The notes beneath the pieces were generated by a model that saw only the letters and a list, made by a program, of their open reading frames with translations, searched no databases and was not told where the DNA came from. From Streptomyces capitiformicae (GTDB lineage: Bacteria > Actinomycetota > Actinomycetes > Streptomycetales > Streptomycetaceae), in contig NZ_CP022161.1 in NCBI RefSeq assembly GCF_002214185.1, positions 2,851,767 through 2,915,766 on the forward strand: DNA of 64,000 bases, given 5' to 3'. A program made the translations under genes and the position numbers. Positions within the stretch are counted from its first letter, which is position 1. Each line of letters begins with the position of its first letter. Shown here one piece after another: positions 7,640 through 16,386 of this stretch.

Positions 7640-9943
7640 CTAGTTCCTCAAGATGCGCCACCGGTTGTCGGCAGTGCCATCGTCCGAGTCCTGGACCGCG
7701 AACGCACCGACGGCGGTGGAGTTGTTCGCGATGGCGAGCAACTTGCCGCTGTTCTCGTTGCGGATCTTGTAGGTCCCGTCTCCCTGGTCGAGCAGCGTCC
7801 ATCTGTGGTCGGCGGTGCCGTTGTCCGTCCACTGCAGGACGGTCGCGTCGTCTGCCGTGGACATGTCCAAGATGCCGAGCACCTTGCCGCTGTTGGCGTT
7901 GCGGAAGCGGACCTTGTCTCTGTCGGGGATCATTTGCCAGTCGTGGTCGGCGGTGCCCGAGTCGTGCCACTGCAGAGCGCGGCCGCCGTTGGCCGTGGAC
8001 ATGCTCTGGATGCCCAGCACGAGACCGCTGGCCACGTTGGCGAGACGGACGGTGCCGCTGGTGTTCCAGTAGACGGTGTAGTTGTGGCCGTGCGCGTCGT
8101 GGAAGGGGCCCAGGTTGACGGTGGAGCCGTTGGCGGTGGCGGTGAAGGCGAGCGAACTGCTGCTGGTCCGTGTGATCGACGACGTGTTCAGTGTCGGGAG
8201 GGAGCTGAGCGCGGTGTCGCCGTAGTTGCCGGACAGGACCACCGGGCCGTAGGTGATCGCGACGAGGTTCGGGTTGTCGTTGGCCGTTCGCATGATGACC
8301 CGCATGGGCAGGCGGACGGTGACCGTGTCGCCGGAGCTCCAGGAGCGGCTCAGGGTGGCGTAGCTGCCGGGGGTGGTGGTGATGTTCTGCGCGACGCCGT
8401 TGACGCTGATGGTGGCCCCGGTGGTCCAGCTCGGGATGCGGATGCGCATCGCCCAGGTTCCGCTGACGTTGCCGGTGACCTGCAGGGTCGTGGTGTCGCT
8501 GACGGGGTAGGACGTGGTCTGGGTGACCGTGATTCCGCGCTCGGACCAGTTGAGCACCGAGGGCACGAACATGTTCACGATCAGGGTGTTGTCACTGCGG
8601 AAGTAGATGGAGTCCATCAGCCTGGTGTTCATCTCCAGGCCCGTGCCCTGGCAGCACCAGAAGGTGCCGTAGTCGGTGCTCCAGGTGCCGCCGCCCACCC
8701 CCGGGCCCACACCGCGTCGGGCTCCCGGGTTGAGCGGGGTGAAGTAGGTGACGTGGCCGTGGTTGTCGGCCGGGTTCTGCTGGCCGATCATCTGGTTCAG
8801 CCATGCCCGCTCGTAGTAGTCGAACAGCGCGGCCCGGTTCGGGTCCAGCGCGAACAGTTCGCGGGTGAGGCTGAGCATGTTGAAGGTGTTGCAGCTTTCG
8901 CAGGTGTCCTTGTTCAGGTAGCCGGCGATGGCGTTCGGGGCGCGGAAGTGCTCCGCCTGGCTGTTGCCGCCGATGGCATAGGTGTGCGCGTTGACGGTGA
9001 GGTTCCAGGCGTTGGTGGCGATGTCCCGGTAGCGGGTCGTGCCGGTCGCCTTGTACTCCCGCGCGGCCCCGATCCACTTGGGTACCTGCGTGTTGGCGTG
9101 CAGTCCGTTGAGCCGGTCCTGGTTGGCCGCCAGCGGGTCGAACACCGCGGCGTGGTCGAACCGCCGGGCGACAGTGAGCCACCGCGCATCGCCTGTCTGC
9201 TGGTAGAGATCGGTCAGTACGGCGTTCATGCCGCCGAACTCGGTTCGCAACGTGGCCTGCATCTGCTGGCTGGTCAGCCGGCCGGTGCGCAGGTCGACCC
9301 ATCCCGCCAGGGCGAGCAGCACGTCTCGGGCCTGTGTGCTGCCGATGTGGCGCCATACGTCCAGCAGGCCCATGAGGGTCTTGTGGATGGTGTAGTACGG
9401 CACGCCCCGCGGGGTCCCCTGCTCGAGAGCGGTGAAGTCGGACTCGGGGAGGCCGGAAAGGTACCCGGCGTTGAAACCGGCGGCGCTGTTGTTGGCCTGG
9501 CACTTGGCCAACTCCGCAACCATGTAGGTGGCCTTGTCCCGGCAGGTGGTGTCCCCGGTCACGGCGTACAGCTGTGCCCATGCCGTGAGGAAGTGCCCTT
9601 GGACGTGGCTGCGGAAGGCGAAGTTCGGTGCCTCCCAGCCGCCGGTGGCAACCGCGCCGTTGGTGGACAGCCGGTGGTTGGCGCGGAAGTTGTACAGCAG
9701 CCGGTCGACATCGATGAACCGCAGGTAGTTCTGCGTGCGGTTCTGGTTGTCCAGCCACCGGCTCGCGGTGAGCCGGACCTGGCCGAGTTCGAAGGGGTGC
9801 GCCAAGACCCCGATGTCGGCCCGTGCGGGAGGGACGACCGCCGCGTGGGCGGGAGATGCGCCAATGAAGGATCCGGTGGCAGAGGCGGCGGCGGTGGCCC
9901 CGGCTATTTGCAGGAGGCGCCGTCTGCTAACGGAGGAAGACAT
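7640..9943 (-). CDS. Secreted beta-L-arabinofuranosidase, GH127, with C-terminal ricin-type lectin repeats
   Basis: 767 residues. The N-terminus has a Tat signal (SSSVSRRRLLQIAG, then an Ala-rich stretch ending AHA about residue 34). The GH127 (DUF1680) catalytic domain spans about 40-600. It has CESC near 347 and FWCCQGTG near 430, the cysteines that in characterised GH127 enzymes bind zinc and provide the nucleophile. A beta-sandwich region follows (GTWAMRIRIPSW). Residues about 635-767 are repeats of the type SGKVLGILDMSTADDATVLQW and GTADHRWTLL, a ricin-B/CBM13-like sugar-binding module. It would remove terminal arabinofuranose from plant or cell-wall arabinans outside the cell. GAAAGG precedes the ATG. 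Confidence 0.9.
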   Translation of the reverse strand: MSSSVSRRRLLQIAGATAAASATGSFIGASPAHAAVVPPARADIGVLAHPFELGQVRLTASRWLDNQNRTQNYLRFIDVDRLLYNFRANHRLSTNGAVATGGWEAPNFAFRSHVQGHFLTAWAQLYAVTGDTTCRDKATYMVAELAKCQANNSAAGFNAGYLSGLPESDFTALEQGTPRGVPYYTIHKTLMGLLDVWRHIGSTQARDVLLALAGWVDLRTGRLTSQQMQATLRTEFGGMNAVLTDLYQQTGDARWLTVARRFDHAAVFDPLAANQDRLNGLHANTQVPKWIGAAREYKATGTTRYRDIATNAWNLTVNAHTYAIGGNSQAEHFRAPNAIAGYLNKDTCESCNTFNMLSLTRELFALDPNRAALFDYYERAWLNQMIGQQNPADNHGHVTYFTPLNPGARRGVGPGVGGGTWSTDYGTFWCCQGTGLEMNTRLMDSIYFRSDNTLIVNMFVPSVLNWSERGITVTQTTSYPVSDTTTLQVTGNVSGTWAMRIRIPSWTTGATISVNGVAQNITTTPGSYATLSRSWSSGDTVTVRLPMRVIMRTANDNPNLVAITYGPVVLSGNYGDTALSSLPTLNTSSITRTSSSSLAFTATANGSTVNLGPFHDAHGHNYTVYWNTSGTVRLANVASGLVLGIQSMSTANGGRALQWHDSGTADHDWQMIPDRDKVRFRNANSGKVLGILDMSTADDATVLQWTDNGTADHRWTLLDQGDGTYKIRNENSGKLLAIANNSTAVGAFAVQDSDDGTADNRWRILRN

Positions 9944-10096
9944 TGTGCACCTTTCGATAGGGCAGAGCCGCTGCTTGGACTTTTGATGTGCCAGCTCACA
10001 CGTCCGACGGTCGGACGCGGCGCGTCACGGCCTTGTGTGCTGCCGACGTGGCGGCCCTACGGCCGACAGACCGACGACATCTTCCTCGCCAGGTTC

Positions 10097-10111
10097 GACG
10101 TTTCAAACGTC
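10097..10111. promoter_or_regulatory. Palindromic operator candidate upstream of GH127
   Basis: GACGTTT-C-AAACGTC is a perfect 15-bp palindrome about 155 bp upstream of the GH127 start. It is followed at 10114 by CCGAAATATGGAAC, an imperfect palindrome resembling CCGATATATCGAAC at 10727 on the GH43 side. LacI- or ROK-type repressors bind sites of this size; no regulator gene is next to it. Confidence 0.4.
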
Positions 10112-10670
10112 GTCCGAAATATGGAACAAGAATCTTCGCTGACACATTGGATGGATTAACGGATATGAACGCTGCCTCTGTCTAGTCTTGCGGCACAAAA
10201 TCCTTGTCCACCTCCGGATGGGCGTCCGACCGGCGCCGTGGCAGCCTAGCCATACATGGGATGTGTCGAGAAGGGGTGTGAGGATCACCGACACCACCGG
10301 AGCGTGCTTTGTGCGTACCGGCGACCGGTGAGTCCGACCGCACCCAGGCCTGGGCCAACATGCCGACGTCATGGGGCCCGGCACCCGCGTCTGCCGCGTT
10401 GTCGCCGGTGGCCGACTCCCCCACGCTCGAACCACCCGACAGGCGGGGTCCGGGACTCGGGTCCGAGAGCGCGGCCGCCTGGGATCACAGCCATGAAACA
10501 GGGTGGGGTTGTTGCGTCGCGGCGGTCGGGCTCGTGGCCGTCCTCGGTAGTGAGAGCCGGATCCCGTCGGACGGACCGGCGAGTCGCCAGAGTCGCAAAC
10601 TCGGCCTGAATCACCCGAGTTAACGCCGTTGGCCGGACAGGCCGTTCGAGGGTTACGGGCGTCGGACGTA

Positions 10671-10700
10671 TTGACGCACCCTGTTTTCCGGACCTAATGT
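10671..10700 (+). promoter_or_regulatory. Candidate vegetative promoter
   Basis: TTGACG at 10671-10676 and TAATGT at 10695-10700 with an 18-base spacer, followed within 30 bases by the box CCGATATATCGAAC. It faces the GH43 gene but lies about 600 bp ahead of its start, which would imply a long leader. Confidence 0.35.
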
Positions 10701-11315
10701 CTGCCCGATTTCACGAACGCCATCCGATATATCGAACGATTCTGCTGGTCGACAGCGAGTTGGCTACAGAGGCTTCCCCGGCCGAGCGCGGGGAGGGAGC
10801 GCCGCCGGGCGCAACAGCTGTCAGCACCGAGAGGCGGAGAATCGGTCGACCGCCACTGATACCGCCACACTGCGAAGGCCGCCGCCGGGCTGGCCCAGAG
10901 AGAACAGGAGCCCTTGAGAGCAGGACGCCGAAGCGGCGCACAAATAAAGCGCTTCATGGGCGCCGAAAAACGACAGACCGTCTTACCGCGCCGTACCCAC
11001 GCGCGCTCCGATCGCCAACCGTCGTCCGGCCCGCACCACGACCGCCCCACTCGGGCGACAGCCGTGACTTCGCCGCACAAACCGTCATCCCGCAAGCCGT
11101 CACGCCACCGACGCACCGGCTCGCGTGGCCCGGCCCTGCCGTCACCACGGCGACATGCACCCGCACACGCGAGACACACCGTTGCCCGGATCCGCCCCCT
11201 TTTGGATCGTGCGGTAGCCGATCCTGTCCCTCCCGCACCGAGACCGAGCTTCCCCCGCTACGCCGCTTGTCCTTTTCGCGCGATGGCGGCATTCGCAGAA
11301 CGACAGGAGACGCAC

Positions 11316-12740
11316 ATGCCCAGGCTTCTCTCCCGGCTGACGGCGTTTTTGGTCGCCGTCGGCCTACTCCTGACAGGCCAAGCCCTGATCACACCGCAGC
11401 GGGCCGCCGCCGCCGACCCCGGCTACCTGATGGTGCACTTCACCGGGGAGGGGGCGGACGGTCAGTCGTTGTACCTCGCGCACAGCACGGACGGCCGGCA
11501 CTGGACCGACCTCAACGACGGGGGAATAGTCCTGCGCTCCACGGTGGGCACGAAGGGGCTGCGCGACCCCGCGCTGGTGCGCTCTCCCGACGGGAGCCGG
11601 TACTGGATCATCGCGACGGACCTGTGCATCGGCTGTGGCTCGACGTGGGCCGGCTCCACCTCCAACGGCAGCCGCAGCCTCGTGGTGTGGGAGTCGACGG
11701 ACCTGGTCACCTGGTCGCAACCGTGGCTGCTCAACGTCGCCGGCGCGATCCCCGACGGGCGCAACGCGTGGGCACCGGATGCCATCTGGAACCCCGAGAC
11801 CAACGACTACGTCCTGTACTGGGCGACGAACGCGACGCTCAACGGTGTGCTCAAGCACCGCATCTACTACGCCCGCACCACCGACTTCCGCACCATCACC
11901 ACCCCGCAGCTCTGGATCGACCGCCCCGGCACCCAGAACGTCATCGACCCCGCGATCACCGCTATGCCGGCCGGTGTCGGCAGCTACCGCTACGTACGAG
12001 CATCCGCCGACGGCCAGGTCACGCTCGAAGGCAGCAACTCGCTCCTGGGAACGTGGACGAGCATCGGCGACCTCCGCAACGTCGGCCTGCCCTTCACCAA
12101 CGTCGAAGGCCCGACGTGGATGAAGTTCAGGGACCGCAATGAATGGACCATCTTCGTCGACCAGCCGAACCACGGTTACCACCCGGTCGTGACGGCCAAC
12201 CCGACCGATGTCGGCACCTACCGGCTCCCGGCGTCGGGAAGCTACACCATGGGCGGCACCAAGAAGCGCCAGGGCTCGATCCTCACGCTGACGGCCGCCG
12301 AGGAGAGCCGCGTGCTCGCACGCTGGCCCAGCACCCCGGTCAACCGGCTCCAGTCGTACAACTTCCAGGACCGCTACGTGCGGCACGCCAACTTCGACGT
12401 GCGCATCGACCAGAACATCACCGGCCCGGACGCCCAGTTCCGGCTGCGGCCCGGCCTGGCGGGCTCCGGCACCGTCTCCTTCGAGTCGGTCAACTTCCCC
12501 GGGTACTTCCTGCGGCACTCCAACTACGACTTCCAACTGGTCCGCAACGACGGCACCACCCAGTTCGCCGCCGACGCCACCTTCCGCCAGGTCGCAGGAC
12601 TTGCCGACTCGAGCTGGTCGTCCTTCCAGTCCTACAACCACCCGGACCGCTACATCCGCCACTACGCCTACGCACTCCGCCTCGACCCGATCACCACCAC
12701 GACGGCCCGCGGCGACGCCACCTTCCGTGTGACGAGCTGA
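11316..12740 (+). CDS. Secreted GH43-like arabinan/arabinofuranoside hydrolase with AbfB (CBM42) domain
   Basis: 474 residues from ATG 11316, AGGAG eight bases upstream. A Sec signal (LTAFLVAVGLLLTGQALI, cleavage after AAAAD) is followed by a five-bladed beta-propeller-type domain to about 330: LRDPALVRSPDGSRYWIIAT, AWAPDAIWNPETNDYVLYWA, VIDPAITAMPAG. The repeated xxDPA and W-AP-D blocks are typical of GH43. Residues about 345-474 are an AbfB/CBM42 beta-trefoil with three repeats (SYNFQDRYVRHANFD, VNFPGYFLRHSNYD, SYNHPDRYIRHYAYA) that binds arabinofuranose side chains. It should work with the GH127 and GH54 enzymes. Exact bond specificity cannot be read from the sequence. Confidence 0.85.
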   Translation: MPRLLSRLTAFLVAVGLLLTGQALITPQRAAAADPGYLMVHFTGEGADGQSLYLAHSTDGRHWTDLNDGGIVLRSTVGTKGLRDPALVRSPDGSRYWIIATDLCIGCGSTWAGSTSNGSRSLVVWESTDLVTWSQPWLLNVAGAIPDGRNAWAPDAIWNPETNDYVLYWATNATLNGVLKHRIYYARTTDFRTITTPQLWIDRPGTQNVIDPAITAMPAGVGSYRYVRASADGQVTLEGSNSLLGTWTSIGDLRNVGLPFTNVEGPTWMKFRDRNEWTIFVDQPNHGYHPVVTANPTDVGTYRLPASGSYTMGGTKKRQGSILTLTAAEESRVLARWPSTPVNRLQSYNFQDRYVRHANFDVRIDQNITGPDAQFRLRPGLAGSGTVSFESVNFPGYFLRHSNYDFQLVRNDGTTQFAADATFRQVAGLADSSWSSFQSYNHPDRYIRHYAYALRLDPITTTTARGDATFRVTS

Positions 12741-13145
12741 CCCGACGCCGAGAGGGATGCCGGCGCCTCCAGGGAGAACGCCGGCATCTCCTGGCATCCG
12801 CCGCCCAACGCCCTGTCTTCCCGCGTTCCGCGTTCCGCGCTTGGAGACGGCGACGACGTGACGGCGGGCAGGGGAGACACATTCGAGCTCTACCTCAAGC
12901 CCAATGACGTGACCCCCAGTCGCAAGCAACGGCGGTACCAGCGCCTGTGGCACCACCTCACTGTGGCGCCAGGACACCAGCCGGCTCGCCGCCGCCTCCG
13001 GAGCTGATGAGCAGCCCGCCCCGAGTCCGGTGCCGATACGGCCGAAGCCGCACCGGCACGGAGGCGTCAACGCGACCCGCACCGTCCGCACAGTCGGGCA
13101 CCGGGGGTTCGTCGACGCTCACACCCCACCTGTGAAGGAGTTCTC
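12741..13145. other. Intergenic, no gene seen
   Basis: About 405 bp between the GH43 and GH54 genes. A frame near 12860 (GDTFELYLKPNDVTPSRKQ) looks weakly coding but has no start context or family; I leave it uncalled. The ribosome site GAAGGAG for the next gene is at its end. Confidence 0.5.
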
Positions 13146-14711
13146 ATGATCAAGCCACCGTGGATCCGCCGCGCCAGACGTGCACTCCTCGCGGCGGTTG
13201 CCACCGCCGCGCTCTCCGCAGGCCTGCTCACTGCCACGGCCACCACCTCGCAGGCCGCCACCCAGGGACCGTGCGACATCTACGCCGCGGGCAACACCCC
13301 CTGCGTCGCCGCGCACAGCACCACCCGCGCCCTGTACGGGGCGTACAACGGCCCGCTCTACCAGGTCAAGCGCGCCTCCGACAACACGACCAGGGACATC
13401 GGCCTGCTGAGCGCCGGCGGATACGCCAACGCCGCCGCGCAGGACTCCTTCTGCGCGAACACCAGCTGCCTCATCACCGTCATCTACGACCAGTCCGGCA
13501 AGGGCAACAAGCTCACCCAGGCGCTCAAGGGCCAATGGCCCGGGCCGGCCGAGGGCGGCAACGACAACCTGGCCAACGCCTTCGAGGCACCGGTCACGAT
13601 CGCCGGCCACAAGGCGTACGGCGTCTACGTGGCCCCCGGCACCGGCTACCGGAACAACAACACCAACGGCATCGCCACCGGCGACCAGCCCGAGGGCATG
13701 TACGCGGTCCTCGACGGCACCCACTACAACGCCGGCTGCTGCTTCGACTACGGCAACGCCGAGACGACCGGCTTCAACGAGGGCAACGGCACCATGGAGG
13801 CCATCTACTTCGGCAACAGCAGGGGCTGGGGCTACGGCAACGGCACCGGCCCCTGGGTCATGGCCGACTTCGAGAACGGCCTGTTCTCCGGGGTCAACAC
13901 CCGCTTCAACGACATCCCCTCCGTCAGCCACCGGTTCCTGACCGCCACGCTCAAGGGCGGCCCGAACCAGTGGGCCATCCGCGGCGGCAACGCCCGGTCG
14001 GGCAGCCTGTCCACCTACTACAACGGCGTACGCCCCAACGCTCCCGGCTACAACCCGATGAAGAAGCAAGGCGCGATCATCCTCGGCATCGGCGGCGACA
14101 ACAGCAACACCGGCGCCGGTACCTTCTACGAAGGCGTCATGACCTCGGGCTACCCCTCGGACGCCACCGAGAACGCCGTACAGGCCAACATCACCGCCGC
14201 CGGCTACAACAGCGGCTCGACCAGCACCGGCTCGCTGACGCCCGGCTCCCGGATCTCCCTGAAGGCCACCACCGACCCCTGCTGCACCTCGCACTACCTC
14301 CGCCACAACGGCGCCGACGCCAAGGTCGGCATCTCCAACATCAACTCCTCCAGCTCGGCCACCGACAAGGCCGACGCCACCTGGATCGTCCGTGCCGGCC
14401 TGGCCAACAGCTCCTGTCTGTCCTTCGAGTCCGCCAACAAGCCCGGCCAGTTCCTGCGCCACCGCAACTACGAGCTCTACCTGAAGACCAACAACGGCGA
14501 GGCCTCGTTCGCGAACGACGTCACCTTCTGCCCCACGGCGGGCAACAGCGGGGTCGGCACCTCCTTCAAGTCCGTCAACTTCCCGACGAAGTACATCCGC
14601 CACTACAGGTTTGTGGCCTACATAGCCAGTAACGGCGGCTCCAACGCCTGGGACTCCACGACGGCGTGGGCCAAGGACACCAGTTGGCTCACCGCATCTC
14701 CCTGGAGCTGA
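13146..14711 (+). CDS. abfB: Secreted alpha-L-arabinofuranosidase B, GH54 with CBM42
   Basis: 521 residues, start ATG with AAGGAG seven bases upstream. A signal peptide (RRALLAAVATAALSAGLLTATA, cut after QAA about residue 38) is followed by GPCDIYAAGNTPCVAAHSTTRALY, the classic GH54 start. GTMEAIYFGN near 218 and ILGIGGDNSN near 318 are the blocks that hold the catalytic Glu and Asp in this family as I recall. The many paired Cys (CCFDYGN) match its disulfides. Residues about 365-521 form the CBM42 trefoil (SHYLRHNGAD, GQFLRHRNYE, TKYIRHYRFV). It removes alpha-arabinofuranosyl side chains outside the cell. Third gene of the arabinan island. Confidence 0.92.
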   Translation: MIKPPWIRRARRALLAAVATAALSAGLLTATATTSQAATQGPCDIYAAGNTPCVAAHSTTRALYGAYNGPLYQVKRASDNTTRDIGLLSAGGYANAAAQDSFCANTSCLITVIYDQSGKGNKLTQALKGQWPGPAEGGNDNLANAFEAPVTIAGHKAYGVYVAPGTGYRNNNTNGIATGDQPEGMYAVLDGTHYNAGCCFDYGNAETTGFNEGNGTMEAIYFGNSRGWGYGNGTGPWVMADFENGLFSGVNTRFNDIPSVSHRFLTATLKGGPNQWAIRGGNARSGSLSTYYNGVRPNAPGYNPMKKQGAIILGIGGDNSNTGAGTFYEGVMTSGYPSDATENAVQANITAAGYNSGSTSTGSLTPGSRISLKATTDPCCTSHYLRHNGADAKVGISNINSSSSATDKADATWIVRAGLANSSCLSFESANKPGQFLRHRNYELYLKTNNGEASFANDVTFCPTAGNSGVGTSFKSVNFPTKYIRHYRFVAYIASNGGSNAWDSTTAWAKDTSWLTASPWS

Positions 14712-14769
14712 CCCAAGGACCGAACCCGTGGGCGCCTCGAAGCCGGGCCGCTCACGGGTTCGGGAGCCG

Positions 14770-15507
14770 CCCACGGTGGGGCGGTAGTGACAGCGGTGTG
14801 CGGTGGCCTGGTGACGGCAGCGCCAGCGGGACCTGTTCAGTGCGTGGCGTGTGCGCCGTATGTGCGTCAGCGTGGGGCGCCCAGCTGCCATGAGCCGCCG
14901 GATTTCCGCCACCGTGAGCGGGCGAGATCGCCGGAACCGATTCTGCGGCCCCCCTTTCAGCCCCCGCGGCGGCGGCCATGGCGGCGAGGAAGGCGTGGGC
15001 GAGCATGGCAAGGGTGATGTGCCGGTACCAGCCCGGATACCGGCGGACCTCGTACTGATCCAGGCCGCACTCGTTCTTCGCGGCCTGGAATGCCTCCTCG
15101 ATCGCCCAGCGCGCCCCGGCGATCCGTAGCAGCTCGGCGACGGGAGTGCCGGCCGGTGCGTAGGCGAGGTAGTAGGCGATCTCGTCCGGGCGGGCCGGGC
15201 TGCGGCGGGCCGGCACCCACCGGTCGTGAGTGGGCGCATCGCCGTCGAAATCGTCGATCGCGGGTAGCCTTGCTGCCGCCCAGTCGTAAACGCGCGGCCC
15301 TTTCGCGCCGGCCTCGCAGGAGTGGCGTTCCCAGGCGTCCTCGGGTGCCTGCGTGATGGCGAAGTCGATGCGGCCGATGGCGTGCACGTGCTGGGACTTC
15401 GGCACGGCCAGGACGTAGCCGACGCCGGCTTCCTCCAGCATGCGGCGCAGCCGCCACTCCTGGCCGTAGGCCGAGTCGGCGGTCACCCAGGCGATCGGCA
15501 GCGGCGA
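14770..15507 (-). mobile_element. IS701-family transposase, C-terminal part, frameshifted
   Basis: Reading leftward from about 15507: PLPIAWVTADSAYGQEW (second catalytic Asp block), GVGYVLAVPKSQ, YYLAYAPAGTPVAELLRIAG, and RWAIEEAFQAAKNECGLDQYEVRRYPGWYRHITLAMLAHAFLA, with the catalytic Glu in the WAIEExF motif. Near 14960 the frame is lost. The expected ending (PLTVAEIRRLMAA, then RWRCRHQATAHRCHY) continues in another frame to about 14770. The part before AWVTAD is absent here and present at 7562-6951. Confidence 0.85.
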
Positions 15508-15643
15508 GGCCAGTGCCCGCATTGGCCGCCGCACTGCACGCGCACTGAGCGCTTCAACGCGATACCTCCACCAGCCAAACAGCCCCCGCACCCGCGGGGC
15601 GATTCCGCCGTCTTTCGCCGAGTGGATACGCCGGAATCGGGCC

Positions 15644-15664
15644 CTTTCGTGTCATACACGAAAG
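15644..15664. terminator. Perfect hairpin, 9-bp stem
   Basis: CTTTCGTGT (15644-15652), loop CAT, ACACGAAAG (15656-15664). There is no T-tract. It may be a terminator or an end structure of a lost mobile element beside the IS701 fragment. Confidence 0.4.
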
Positions 15665-15760
15665 CGGCCATTCCCGGCACGAGGCAGTCGGGCAGTTCTG
15701 GCATGCTCACCGAGAGACCCATGCACGACCCAACTTCTCGTCAAGGACTGCCGAAGAGAT

Positions 15761-15812
15761 GTCAAAGTTCATGGGAATAAGGATTATCTGAGAGAGTCAA
15801 AGTTCTGGGAAT
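15761..15812. repeat. Direct repeat GTCAAAGTTC..TGGGAAT
   Basis: GTCAAAGTTC-A-TGGGAAT at 15761-15778 recurs as GTCAAAGTTC-TGGGAAT at 15796-15812, 35 bases apart (about three helical turns). It lies 570 bp ahead of the LuxR gene and could be a regulator site or insertion debris. Confidence 0.4.
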
Positions 15813-16386
15813 CCTGCCCGGCCCCGGACTTCAGTGAGCTGCCGCGGCCGACGGTCAACCGAGGCGGGCAGGGACCGAATCAGGGAGCAAGGCTCCGAAT
15901 TCACCGCACTGGCGCCGTTCGGTTGGGCCCCCGCTTCAGCCCTTCACCGGCACCGGAACGAACCCGCCAACTGTGGGCGGCCCGCCACGCGGCGCCCTCC
16001 TCCGGGTCATGTTTTCGATCTATGATTCTCCCCTCCACCTGGGGCTTCTTGGGGAGTTACCATGTCCAGTGACCCATACGTCATACGCGTGACCGGGAAA
16101 GCGGCACAGCTCGACCGCGAGGAACACACAGGCCCGTTTACCCGCGACCGCGACCCCATCACCATCGGCAGCTCATCAGGAATGAGTTGTGCCCGAGCCC
16201 ATGCGTTATCCCGCTTCACCACCGGTGCGCGCAGACATCACTATCAAGCCAATTTCGTGCACATCGACCGTCATCTGCAGTCGCCCTGCTCCCCTTTGAA
16301 CGGGTCCTCTTCCTCCCCGGGGCCCGACGAGCCGCCCGACCGTCGCACGGTCGAAAAAAAGGCCGGGACGGATCGAGGGACTGAGA

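Larger units (their letters stand above)
9944..11315. other. Long intergenic region between divergent glycosidase genes
   Basis: 1.37 kb with no convincing gene; the long frames here lack codon bias and motifs. It holds the control region of the arabinan genes: the palindrome at 10097-10111, AT-containing boxes at 10114 and 10727, and a promoter-like pair at 10671-10700. The low-complexity stretch 10750-11250 may be decayed coding DNA that I cannot identify. Confidence 0.5.
15508..16386. other. Intergenic region before the biosynthetic cluster
   Basis: About 880 bp. It contains a perfect hairpin at 15644-15664, a direct repeat at 15761/15796, and the upstream region of the LuxR gene. A 110-codon frame from ATG 16062 has a good GGGGAG site but weak codon bias and no family, and it overlaps the LuxR start in another frame. 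I do not call it a gene. Confidence 0.5.

Noticed and set aside
7553..10159. 868-codon plus-strand frame opposite the GH127 gene
   Set aside because: Antisense shadow of a high-GC gene; Val/Gly/Asp/Arg-rich translation with no motif, while the minus strand encodes a clear secreted GH127 enzyme.
13119..15239. 706-codon minus-strand frame opposite GH54
   Set aside because: Only its first part, the frameshifted IS701 tail, has meaning; the remainder is antisense to the GH54 gene.
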